A program made the position numbers and the translations under genes. The notes under the pieces were generated by a model. The model made no database searches, was not told the DNA's origin, and saw only the letters and a program-made list of their open reading frames with translations. Below, in pieces: positions 17,079-24,278 of a DNA stretch of 64,000 nucleotides (positions are counted from its first letter, which is position 1; each line of letters starts with the position of its first letter). This DNA is from Caldilineae bacterium (GTDB taxonomy: Bacteria; Chloroflexota; Anaerolineae; DUEN01): positions 1-64,000 of the forward strand of contig DUEN01000002.1 in the NCBI GenBank assembly GCA_011176545.1. Direction: 5' to 3'.

Positions 17079-18260
17079 ATGCTGCGCTTTTTGACGGCCG
17101 GGGAGTCCCATGGGCCGTATCTGACGGCGATTCTAGAGGGGATGCCCGCCGGGCTTCCTCTCTCGCCGGATGACATCAACCACGATATGGCGCGGCGCCA
17201 GAAGGGGTATGGCTCCGGCGGCCGCATGAGGATCGAAAAGGACCTGGTGGAGATCGCGGCGGGGGTGATGAATGGGCACACTACTGGCGGCCCCATCTCC
17301 TTCCGCATCGTCAACCGGGACTACGCCAAATGGCGGGACCGGGACATCGAGCCCATGACTGTGCCGCGGCCGGGGCACGCTGATCTCACCGGGGCCATCA
17401 AGTACGGATATCGGGAGTTGCGGTTAGCGCTGGAGCGGGCCAGCGCGCGGGAGACGGCCGCCCGCGTCGCTGTGGGCGCCGCCTGTCGTCGGCTGTTAGC
17501 CGAGTTCGGCATCATCGTGGGCTCATATACTCTCGAGATCGGTGGAGTGGATGCCAGGCCGCCGGAGGACATGCCATACATGGAGCGGTTCGCCGCCGCG
17601 GATGCGAACGACGTGCGAGTGGCCAACCCAGATCGGGTGGAGGTCGTGCGCGAGCGCATCTCCCAGGCGATGGAGGACAAGGACACGCTAGGCGGCGTGA
17701 TCGAGGTGGTGGCGCTGAACGTGCCGCCGGGGCTGGGCTCCCACGTCCATTGGGATCGGCGGCTGGACGCCCGGCTGGCCTGGGCGCTGATGTCCGTGCA
17801 GGCCATGAAGGGCGTGGAGATCGGCCCCGCGTTCGAGAACGCGCGCCGGCCGGGCACCCAGGTGCACGATGAGATCTTCTTGGAGGACGGCCGGCTGGTG
17901 CGGCGGACCAATCGCGCTGGCGGCTTCGAGGGCGGCATCACCACAGGTGAGCCCATTGTCGCCCGCGTGGCCATGAAGCCCATCTCAACCACGCTGAACC
18001 CGCTGCGATCGGTGGACCTGGCCACCGGGCAGCCGGCCACAACGAACTATGAACGCTCGGATTTCTGCGCCGTGCCAAGGGCCGGCGTCGTGTTAGAGGC
18101 CATGGCCTGCTTCGTCCTGGCCGACGCGCTGATCGAGAAGCTGGGAGGAGACAATATCGAGGAGATGCGGCCCCGCTTCCGGGCGTTGCGTCAGGCCCGG
18201 CTGGAGGATTTGATCATGGATGACGAGCCGTGGCGCTTCGGGTACACGACCCTGGAATAG
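17079..18260 (+). CDS. aroC: Chorismate synthase
   Basis: 393 residues, of the longer bacterial length. It eliminates phosphate from EPSP to give chorismate, using reduced FMN. Family motifs are GESHGPYLTAILEGMPAG at 8-25, RRQKGYGSGGRM, GHADLTGAIKYG, ERASARETAARVAVGA, the RPGTQVHDEI region and GGFEGGITTGEPI. The ATG follows GGGGGATGGGAG. Heptad repeats lie at both ends: GTAARRM upstream, GATAGCN starting two bases after the stop. It is separated from aroE by the OpgC-like gene, on the same strand. Confidence 0.96.
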   Translation: MLRFLTAGESHGPYLTAILEGMPAGLPLSPDDINHDMARRQKGYGSGGRMRIEKDLVEIAAGVMNGHTTGGPISFRIVNRDYAKWRDRDIEPMTVPRPGHADLTGAIKYGYRELRLALERASARETAARVAVGAACRRLLAEFGIIVGSYTLEIGGVDARPPEDMPYMERFAAADANDVRVANPDRVEVVRERISQAMEDKDTLGGVIEVVALNVPPGLGSHVHWDRRLDARLAWALMSVQAMKGVEIGPAFENARRPGTQVHDEIFLEDGRLVRRTNRAGGFEGGITTGEPIVARVAMKPISTTLNPLRSVDLATGQPATTNYERSDFCAVPRAGVVLEAMACFVLADALIEKLGGDNIEEMRPRFRALRQARLEDLIMDDEPWRFGYTTLE

Positions 18261-18262
18261 CC

Positions 18263-18325
18263 GATAGCGGGCAGCAGATAGCCGATAGCCGGTAGCCGAC
18301 AGCGGATAGCAGATAGCGGATCGCC
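18263..18325. repeat. Heptad tandem repeat downstream of aroC
   Basis: Nine 7 bp units of the form GRYAGCN (GATAGCG, GATAGCC, GGTAGCC and variants), beginning two bases after the aroC stop. The unit differs from the upstream array but keeps the 7 bp period. Confidence 0.85.
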
Positions 18326-18367
18326 TCGCGGCTTCTCCATGGGAGATGAGCGGTCGGAAACCAAAAG

Positions 18368-18463
18368 TAGGGGGCCAGCATGCTGGCTCCTCAAATCCGT
18401 AGGGGCGCACGGCCGTGCGCTCTCAGGCGAAGGTACGACGCACCTGGGAGGTGTGTTGCACCT
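18368..18463. repeat. Cluster of palindromic repeats
   Basis: GTAGGGGGCCAGCA/TGCTGGCTCC at 18368-18392 and a half-decayed GTAGGGGCGCACGG/CCGTGCGC at about 18399-18420 belong to the GTAGGGGCG family. AGGTACGACGCACCT (18431-18445) and AGGTGTGTTGCACCT (18449-18463) belong to the AGGTGCG family. Both families therefore sit side by side here. Confidence 0.6.
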
Positions 18464-18476
18464 TACAGCGCCGTGC

Positions 18477-19245
18477 TTACGGTGCGTCCTCCTCCGCCAG
18501 CCTCTGGAGCACCTCCACCACCGGCTCCAGGAGCTCCTCATCCGGCCCCCGGCCCGCAGCCTGACAGGCGTTGAGGTACTCGCTGGCCAGAGCCCCCATG
18601 AGCTGAGCAAAAGCCCTGGGTAGACGACGGAAGAAAGGCGTCAACACGTGCACGCCTTCCCCAAATGCATCCATAGCTTCGGCGTGACGCTCCCAATCCT
18701 CGCAACACCGTGCCGTGAGCCCCTAGGCTCATAGCCAAGTCGGGCAAGAAGGCATCCGGATTGCGGGCAGCCAGTTCCCGATAGAGCCCCACCGCCTCCC
18801 GTGTAGCCTCTAGCGCCTTCTCACGCCGTCCCAAAGCAGAGAGGGCTACACCCAGATTGCTCTACCACCTCCCCCGTTCAGCCCCATCACGGGTTACAGC
18901 CAGGAACGCCCGATATAGCCCGACCAACATCTCCCGGTGAGCCAGTGTACGCTCGGGGTGGTCGGGCAGGGTGAAGCGCCAGGTTTCCATCCAGGCACGG
19001 GCGGCTTTCAGGTTGTGTTCGTGCAGTTCCCTAGCCGTTTCCTCCAGCCAGGTGGCTAGCGTCCCGGCCACGGCCCGCGCGGCCTCTGGGTACGCGTCAT
19101 ACAGACAGGGCAGCACTTCCTGGGCGGTGATGGGGTTCTGGATACTTGCTTTTCCGCGGTCATCGATGCAACGATGCTTCACGGCGGCATGCTGAGGACG
19201 ATGAAAGAAGCAGCCACCTGGCCAACCCAAGTTAATAATGCACAT
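18477..19245 (-). pseudogene. Decayed tetratricopeptide-repeat gene
   Basis: Read on the minus strand, a TPR protein of a type common in Chloroflexota and cyanobacteria is spread over two frames. A segment ending GDGAERGRW stops at an in-frame TAG (18862-18864). The same frame resumes with SNLGVALSALGRREKALEA, LYRELAARNPDAFLPDLAMSLG. An extra G in a GGG run (18692-18694) then shifts the frame; removing it restores GLERHAEAMDAFGEGV to the end at the TAA, 18477. The 5' end is also doubtful, since the family-like part begins near QNPITAQEVLP. Two separate lesions make sequencing error an unlikely full explanation. The remnant directly abuts the VapC-type toxin gene. Confidence 0.75.
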
Positions 19246-19249
19246 CTGG

Positions 19250-19651
19250 TTACCAAATGGTGTTCACATCGGACAACTGAATCTTGCGATCTCGGCTAAT
19301 CAAGGGCACGTTTAGATAAAGGGCTGTGGCAGCAATGATGCGATCAGGCAAGTCCGGCACTTGTTGCCGGTCAACCTTTCGAAGTGCTTTGGCCACATGC
19401 CGGTCGAATGGGATCTCGACGAGTAGAGCATCCTCGCTTTCAATAGCCGCTAATGGCCGATCAAGCGTGGCTGGATAAACGCGCTCTTTCTCACCCAAAT
19501 AGACGATTTCGGCCAGAGTAATAGCCGAGAAGCCAATCTGATCTCCGCTGGCCGCGATCTCCTCTATAGCAGAACGGGCAGTCTCGGACAGCCGTTGATC
19601 GGCAAAGATGTACCAGATCACGGTATGCGTGTCCGCGATCGCGCGTACCAT
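19250..19651 (-). CDS. PIN-domain ribonuclease toxin (VapC type)
   Basis: 133 residues from the ATG at 19651. PIN-fold acidic residues are present: D7 in ADTHTVIWY, E48 in ITLAEIV, D103 in LPDRIIAATAL, and a further Asp in ISRDRKI. VapC toxins cut RNA, often tRNA or rRNA, using Mg2+. The start codon shares one base with the stop of the upstream small gene (TGATG), the classic antitoxin-toxin coupling. The gene lies next to a decayed TPR gene, in a stretch that looks like accessory DNA. Confidence 0.85.
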   Translation of the reverse strand: MVRAIADTHTVIWYIFADQRLSETARSAIEEIAASGDQIGFSAITLAEIVYLGEKERVYPATLDRPLAAIESEDALLVEIPFDRHVAKALRKVDRQQVPDLPDRIIAATALYLNVPLISRDRKIQLSDVNTIW

Positions 19652-19893
19652 CAGATGTCCTCTCGAGGGAAGCTGCCCCATTCCTCTCTGCGTGTCTGCT
19701 CAATGTCTTCGGCGGACGGCGCCGGCCCTAGATCAGCGCACAAGCCCCACAACGACTTACGTGGAGCCGACGGGGTAGCCTCCAGGTCGCGTCTGATCTC
19801 CGGGGCTATGCGCTCGATCAGGCGCACTTTGTCTGCGGGCGAAAGCTGCTTCACCAATTCCAACACCGTCTCAAGAGTCACAGCCTTGTTCAT
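19651..19893 (-). CDS. Antitoxin partner of the PIN toxin
   Basis: 80 residues from the ATG at 19893, chosen for GAGGTGGGAG just upstream; the longer in-frame extension has no ribosome site. The N-terminal helical region (MNKAVTLETVLELVKQLSPADKVRLIERI) and the acidic Trp-containing tail (SAEDIEQTRREEWGSF) fit small antitoxins paired with PIN toxins. The tail probably binds the toxin. A specific DNA-binding fold is not recognisable by eye. A plausible promoter lies at 20020-20048. Confidence 0.75.
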   Translation of the reverse strand: MNKAVTLETVLELVKQLSPADKVRLIERIAPEIRRDLEATPSAPRKSLWGLCADLGPAPSAEDIEQTRREEWGSFPREDI

Positions 19894-20217
19894 CTCCCAC
19901 CTCAGCAGACTTCGTCCTACAACGCCGCCAACAGGCACGATTGGCCAAAAGCACATCGAGGCCGCAAGCGAACGACTCAGGAAAGCCCTCTCAACATCGT
20001 CCATGAATTCGACGCTACAATTATGCCACACGAGATCCCCCCGCGCAACGCGCTCAGGACGGATCCTCCACAAGGCGCCATGCCATCTCACGGGGCATGC
20101 CGGATCCCTATCGCGCTTGACTTGCTAAGATGAATGAAACAGGCTACATTAGATACGATATGAGATGTCGGTATGCTAGGCTATGTGCGCATCCTGGACA
20201 CGTGAGGAGGAGATGTC
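19894..20217. other. Divergent intergenic region, VapBC / aldo-keto reductase
   Basis: No coding region is supported. It carries the minus-strand candidate promoter for the toxin-antitoxin pair. On the plus strand a weak candidate for the reductase is TTGCTA, 17 bp, TACATT (about 20122-20150). GAGGAGG lies before the reductase ATG at 20218. Confidence 0.5.
20020..20048 (-). promoter_or_regulatory. Candidate promoter of the VapBC-type pair
   Basis: On the minus strand: TTGCGC (20048-20043), 17 bp spacer, CATAAT (20025-20020). It lies about 125 bp before the antitoxin start. No clear operator palindrome was seen. Confidence 0.45.
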
Positions 20218-21408
20218 ATGCAGTATCGTCGTTTCGGCAAGCTGGACTGGAAGCCCTCAGCGCTGGGATTCGGCGCGATGCGTCTCCCCACGACGGACCC
20301 CGAGGATCGCTCGAAGATCGATGAGCCGCTGGCCACGCGCATGATCCGCTACGCGATCGATCACGGGGTCAACTATATCGATACTGCCTACCCCTATCAT
20401 AATGGCGAGTCGGAGCGCTTCCTCGGCCGAGCGCTGAAGGATGGCTATCGGGAGAAAGTCCGCCTGGCGACGAAGCTGCCGATGTGGGCCATCGAGACGG
20501 TGGCGGATGCCGATCGGATCCTGGATGAGCAACTAGAGAAGCTACAGACGGATCATATCGATTTCTATCTCTTCCACGGGCTGCGCCGGCCGCGATGGGA
20601 GCTCATCCAGCGGCTGGACCTATTGAGCTGGGCGGAGAAAGTTCAAGCCCAGGGCAAGATCCGCCATCTGGGCTTCTCTTTCCATGATACCTTCGATGTG
20701 TTTAAGGAGATCATCGATGGCTATGACGGCTGGACCTTCTGCCAGATCCAGTACAACTACATGGATATCGAGAACCAGGCCGGTATGAAGGGACTGAAGT
20801 ACGCGGCCTCGAAGGGGCTGGCCGTGGTCATCATGGAGCCCCTGCTCGGCGGCAGGCTGGTGAACCCGCCTGCCGCGGTGCAGGCGGTGTGGGATGAGGC
20901 CCCCGTGGTGCGGACCCCTCAGGAATGGGCCTTGCTCTGGCTATGGAATCAGCCGGAGGTCTCCGTGGTGCTGAGCGGGATGAGCACCATGGCCCATGTG
21001 ATCGAGAACGTGGCGGTAGCCGGGTGGTCGGGCGTGGGCAAGCTGTCAGAGGAGGAACTCGCCCTAATCGATCGTGTCCGGGCTACATATCAGGCACTGT
21101 GCCCGATCCCGTGCACCAAGTGTGAGTACTGCCTGCCGTGTACGGTGGAGCTGAACATCCCCCGCCTGTTCGAGATCCTGAACCACGCCGTGATGTTCGA
21201 CCGCCTGGAAGAAGCTCGTCAACACTACCAGCGCCTCTCCTCGGAGGAGCAGGCCGCGGCATGCATCCAGTGCCAGGAATGCGAGGCCAAGTGCCCTCAG
21301 TCGATCCCGATCAGCGAGTGGATGGTGCACGTCCACGCGGTGCTGGGGGAGGGCGAAGACCTGGCAGCCCACGTGGCCGAGATGGGAGGCCAGCCTCTGT
21401 ATGGATAA
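20218..21408 (+). CDS. Aldo/keto reductase with C-terminal 4Fe-4S ferredoxin-like domain
   Basis: 396 residues. The N-terminal AKR barrel (about 1-300) has GFGAMRLP, the catalytic D-Y pair in NYIDTAYPYHNGESE, the Lys in LATKLP and the His in FYLFHGL. The C-terminal part carries two Cys clusters, CPIPCTKCEYCLPC at about 298-311 and CIQCQECEAKCP at about 346-357, typical of 4Fe-4S binding. Such fused proteins are common in anaerobes and are annotated as iron-sulfur oxidoreductases; they probably couple carbonyl reduction to an electron carrier. GAGGAGG precedes the ATG. No operon partner. Confidence 0.92.
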   Translation: MQYRRFGKLDWKPSALGFGAMRLPTTDPEDRSKIDEPLATRMIRYAIDHGVNYIDTAYPYHNGESERFLGRALKDGYREKVRLATKLPMWAIETVADADRILDEQLEKLQTDHIDFYLFHGLRRPRWELIQRLDLLSWAEKVQAQGKIRHLGFSFHDTFDVFKEIIDGYDGWTFCQIQYNYMDIENQAGMKGLKYAASKGLAVVIMEPLLGGRLVNPPAAVQAVWDEAPVVRTPQEWALLWLWNQPEVSVVLSGMSTMAHVIENVAVAGWSGVGKLSEEELALIDRVRATYQALCPIPCTKCEYCLPCTVELNIPRLFEILNHAVMFDRLEEARQHYQRLSSEEQAAACIQCQECEAKCPQSIPISEWMVHVHAVLGEGEDLAAHVAEMGGQPLYG

Positions 21409-21457
21409 TCGCAGGGCTCAAAAACATGTAGCCCCGGTGAGAGATATCAAACGGCTT

Positions 21458-21492
21458 CAGACCCCTGGCTTCTCAGAGAAGCCGGGGGTCTG
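21458..21492. repeat. 16 bp-stem hairpin after the aldo/keto reductase
   Basis: CAGACCCCTGGCTTCT, a 3 nt loop, then AGAAGCCGGGGGTCTG: a 16 bp stem with one mismatch. No T-run follows on either strand, so it is not a canonical intrinsic terminator. It may be a REP-like element that could still block transcription or protect mRNA ends. The rest of 21409-21794 shows no supported gene; a lone TATAAT occurs at 21640-21645 with a poor -35. Confidence 0.6.
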
Positions 21493-21794
21493 GAAACCAA
21501 CACCTCGCTTAACTTGATGCCAATAGGACACACAACTATGCATCTCTACGAACGGGCAGCGCCCTCAGAGCCTCCCGCAGCAACTCCCACCGAGGAGCCC
21601 CCCAGGCGTTACTCCTTCGCCGGTAGGCAGAACTTGTTGTATAATCTGCACGGAGTGAGTCTTGACAATTCCCAACTTACTTTCAGGCGCCAGGTACGGC
21701 CATCATGTTGGATGAAGAGCCTCACTTCTTCATAATAAGATGAGGCTCTCCGGAATAGTTCTGGCCTCACATGATTCTCGTCTAGGAGGACATA

Positions 21795-22001
21795 ATGAGA
21801 CAGGTGATCATCTATCCTGGCGAGGACGAATATTGGGTAGCTGAGTGCCCGTCATTGCCTGGATGCATCAGCCAGGGCAAGACGAAGGAGGAGGCTATCC
21901 GGAATATCCGCGAAGCGATCAACGAATATATTATCGCTCTTGAGGAAGACGGGCTTCCGGTACCAGAGGAACGGTTTGAAGTACTCACTGTAATCGTATG
22001 A
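21795..22001 (+). CDS. hicB: HicB-family antitoxin
   Basis: 68 residues. The partial RNase H-like HicB fold is recognisable from YPGEDEYWVAECPSLPGCISQGKTKEEAIRNIREAI. It should bind and neutralise HicA; the short form has no C-terminal DNA-binding domain, so autoregulation may be weak. AGGAGG lies six bases before the ATG. The stop overlaps the hicA start by four bases (ATGA), giving the order antitoxin then toxin, which is the common layout for this short-HicB type. Confidence 0.92.
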   Translation: MRQVIIYPGEDEYWVAECPSLPGCISQGKTKEEAIRNIREAINEYIIALEEDGLPVPEERFEVLTVIV

Positions 22002-22237
22002 GCAAGCTGCCAGTCATCTCGGGACGCGAATGCGCTCACGCGCTTCAGAAGGCCGGCTTTTACATAAGGCGACAAAAGGGAAGCCATCTGATCATGAGGC
22101 GCGACGAGCCATTCGCTCAGGTGGTCGTGCCCGACCACAAGACTCTCGATCGGGGTACGCTTAGAGCCATCATTTGGCAAGCAGACCTTACTTGTAGAAG
22201 AGTTCCTTCGACTTCTCGAGTGACAGTGGGGATATGA
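21998..22237 (+). CDS. hicA: HicA-family mRNA interferase toxin, C-terminus apparently frameshifted
   Basis: 79 residues as read. The dsRBD-like fold and catalytic His are intact (SGRECAHALQKAGFYIRRQKGSHLIMRR, VVVPDHKTLDRGTLRAII). After QADLT the frame reads CRRVPSTSRVTVGI, unlike the family. Dropping one T near 22192 gives VEEFLRLLE and a TGA at 22221-22223, the usual HicA ending. In the present frame the stop instead overlaps the aroKB ATG at 22234 by four bases. The loss changes only the last helix, so activity might be kept, reduced or lost. A sequencing error is the main alternative. Confidence 0.85.
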   Translation: MSKLPVISGRECAHALQKAGFYIRRQKGSHLIMRRDEPFAQVVVPDHKTLDRGTLRAIIWQADLTCRRVPSTSRVTVGI

Positions 22238-23829
22238 ATACGATGGGCGAAGACCGGAATATCATCCTGACCGGCTTCATGGGCACGGGGAAGACGACGA
22301 TCGGCCGACTCATGGCTCAGCGGCTGCGCCGGAAGTTCGTCGATATGGACGCCATCATCGAGGAACGCACCGGCATGAGCATCCCGCAGATCTTCCAGGA
22401 ACAGGGCGAGGAGGCGTTCCGTCGCCTGGAAAGCGAGCTCTGCCGAGAGCTCGCCGCTCAGTCCGGACTGGTCATCGCCACCGGCGGCGGCGCGCTGATC
22501 AACGCGGAGAACCGCGCCACCCTAGGTGCTACCGGCGACATCATCTGCCTGCGCGCCTCTGTGGACGCCATCATGGCGCGGGTGGGCACTAGCATGGACC
22601 GTCCCAAACTGGACGGCACCGACCGACGGGCACGCATCGAGGCGCTGCTGGACGAGCGAGCGGCCGCGTATGACGCTATCCAGCTCCAACTGGACACCAG
22701 CGACATCTCTCCAGAGGAGGCGGTGGAGCGCGCCCTGGCGCTCCTATGGGACCTGCCCCGAGCTCGCCGTCTGCCCGTCCACGCGCCCGGCGGGTACATG
22801 TACGACATCGTCCTGGGCGAGGGCGTGCTCGATCGCGCAGGTGAACTGCTGGCCCGCCGGCTGACGCCCGGGCCGACCGCGGTCGTCACCAACCCGGATG
22901 TTGGCCGCCATTGGGCCCAGCCCCTCCTCGACGCGCTGCGCAAAGCCGGGTTCTATCCCACCCTGGTCGAAATCCCCGCCGGTGAGGAGCATAAGACACT
23001 GGAGACGGTACGTACCCTGTACGATCGCTTCATCGAGGCCGGCCTCGATCGTCGCAGCCCGATCATCGCTCTGGGCGGCGGCGTGGTGGGTGATATCGCC
23101 GGGTTCGCCGCCGCGTCCTACCTGCGCGGCGTCCCCTTCGTCCAGATCCCCACGACGCTGCTCAGCATGGTGGACGCCTCCGTGGGCGGAAAGGTCGGCG
23201 TCGATCTGCCCCAGGGTAAGAACCTGGTGGGAGCCTTCAAACAGCCGGAGATGGTGATCATCGACCCGCTCACGCTACGCACGCTCCCGGCCGAGGAATT
23301 CCGCGCGGGCCTGGCCGAGGTCGTCAAGCATGGGGTCATCGGTGCGCCGAAGCTGTTCCATCAAATCGAAACCAAGGGGCCAGCCACGCTGACCCACCTC
23401 ATCGCCGATGCGGTGCGGGTCAAAATCGAGATCGTGGAAGAGGACCCGTTCGAGCGAGGACGACGGGCTGTGCTGAACCTGGGACACACCTTCGGTCACG
23501 CGCTGGAGCGGCTCTCCGATTACCGGATGCGCCACGGCGAGGCGGTCAGCGTCGGCATGGTGGCCGCGACTCACTTGTCCGCCCTCATGGAACGCTGCCA
23601 ACTGGAGCTCATCGATCGAATCACGGGCGTGCTCAACCGCCTGGAGCTTCCCACCCGGACGGAAGGCTATACAGCGGAGGCCCTCTATCAGGCGATGAGG
23701 ACGGACAAGAAACGAGCCCAGGGGCGATTACGGTTCGTCATCCCCGAGGACATCGGTCGGGTCACCGTCACCGATGAGGCCACGCGAGAGCAGGTCCTGG
23801 AGGCCTGGCGAGCCGTCGGAGCCGCGTGA
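22234..23829 (+). CDS. aroKB: Bifunctional shikimate kinase / 3-dehydroquinate synthase
   Basis: 531 residues joining two shikimate enzymes. Residues 8-170 are shikimate kinase: Walker A GFMGTGKT at 14-21, VDMDAIIEER and TGGGALI. Residues of about 185-525 are 3-dehydroquinate synthase: AGEEHKTLETV, GGGVVGDIAGFAAASYLRG, QIPTTLLSMVDASVGGKVGV, AEVVKHGVI and the metal ligand GHTFGHALE. The linker is short (PRARRLPVHAPGG). The fusion covers steps two and five, which are not consecutive; a similar fusion is known from Thermotoga. The ATG at 22243 is an alternative start. It follows hicA with a four-base overlap that may be accidental. Confidence 0.95.
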   Translation: MNTMGEDRNIILTGFMGTGKTTIGRLMAQRLRRKFVDMDAIIEERTGMSIPQIFQEQGEEAFRRLESELCRELAAQSGLVIATGGGALINAENRATLGATGDIICLRASVDAIMARVGTSMDRPKLDGTDRRARIEALLDERAAAYDAIQLQLDTSDISPEEAVERALALLWDLPRARRLPVHAPGGYMYDIVLGEGVLDRAGELLARRLTPGPTAVVTNPDVGRHWAQPLLDALRKAGFYPTLVEIPAGEEHKTLETVRTLYDRFIEAGLDRRSPIIALGGGVVGDIAGFAAASYLRGVPFVQIPTTLLSMVDASVGGKVGVDLPQGKNLVGAFKQPEMVIIDPLTLRTLPAEEFRAGLAEVVKHGVIGAPKLFHQIETKGPATLTHLIADAVRVKIEIVEEDPFERGRRAVLNLGHTFGHALERLSDYRMRHGEAVSVGMVAATHLSALMERCQLELIDRITGVLNRLELPTRTEGYTAEALYQAMRTDKKRAQGRLRFVIPEDIGRVTVTDEATREQVLEAWRAVGAA

Positions 23830-23852
23830 GCTTCCAATTCACGAGGGTGCTG

Positions 23853-24212
23853 TCATCTCCCCTGCTGTCGCTTCTTCATGCCGATCACTCTAACGACGGG
23901 GACCACAAACAAGAGGCCAGTGTGCTGCCGGGAGAAATCACCGATGAGCTGCTCAGTGGCCGCGATGATCCGATCCAGGGTTTCCTCATCCTCGACGACG
24001 GTGAAAAGGGTGCGATGGTGCAGCTCCCGGCTGGCCAGAAGATCGCGCAGAGAGGGCAATAGCGGCAGGTCATCCCGCACCGCCCGCCGCAGCCGGCCCA
24101 GGCCGGTGCTCTCCAGGATCGTCACGCCGGAGGCCCCGGCCGCCTCCCAAGCTTTCAGAACATCGGGACACTGCTCCAGGTTATCCAACACGAAGACCAA
24201 CAAATAAGCCAT
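23853..24212 (-). CDS. Small PII-like signalling protein
   Basis: 119 residues from the ATG at 24212, which has AAAGGAG five bases upstream. The order of strand, helix and strand (YLLVFVLDN, VLKAWEAAGASGVTILESTG, HRTLFTVVEDEETLDRIIAATEQLIGD, GLLFVVPVVRVIGM) resembles the ferredoxin-like PII/GlnB superfamily. The segment in the T-loop position (RAVRDDLPLLPSLRDLLAS) has no uridylylated Tyr motif, so this is not a classical GlnB. It lies 66 bp after a CPA2 antiporter on the same strand, which suggests it senses a nucleotide or ion and controls that transporter. This role is an inference. Confidence 0.7.
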   Translation of the reverse strand: MAYLLVFVLDNLEQCPDVLKAWEAAGASGVTILESTGLGRLRRAVRDDLPLLPSLRDLLASRELHHRTLFTVVEDEETLDRIIAATEQLIGDFSRQHTGLLFVVPVVRVIGMKKRQQGR

Positions 24213-24278
24213 GGTCGCTCCTTTCCACGGGAGATTGTGCGCGAGATCGTGGACTTGAAGCCTTCCCATACATTGAGA

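Noticed and set aside
21514..21735. A 73-codon frame before hicB
   Set aside because: No ribosome site, low-complexity Pro/Glu/Thr content and no homology that I recognise.
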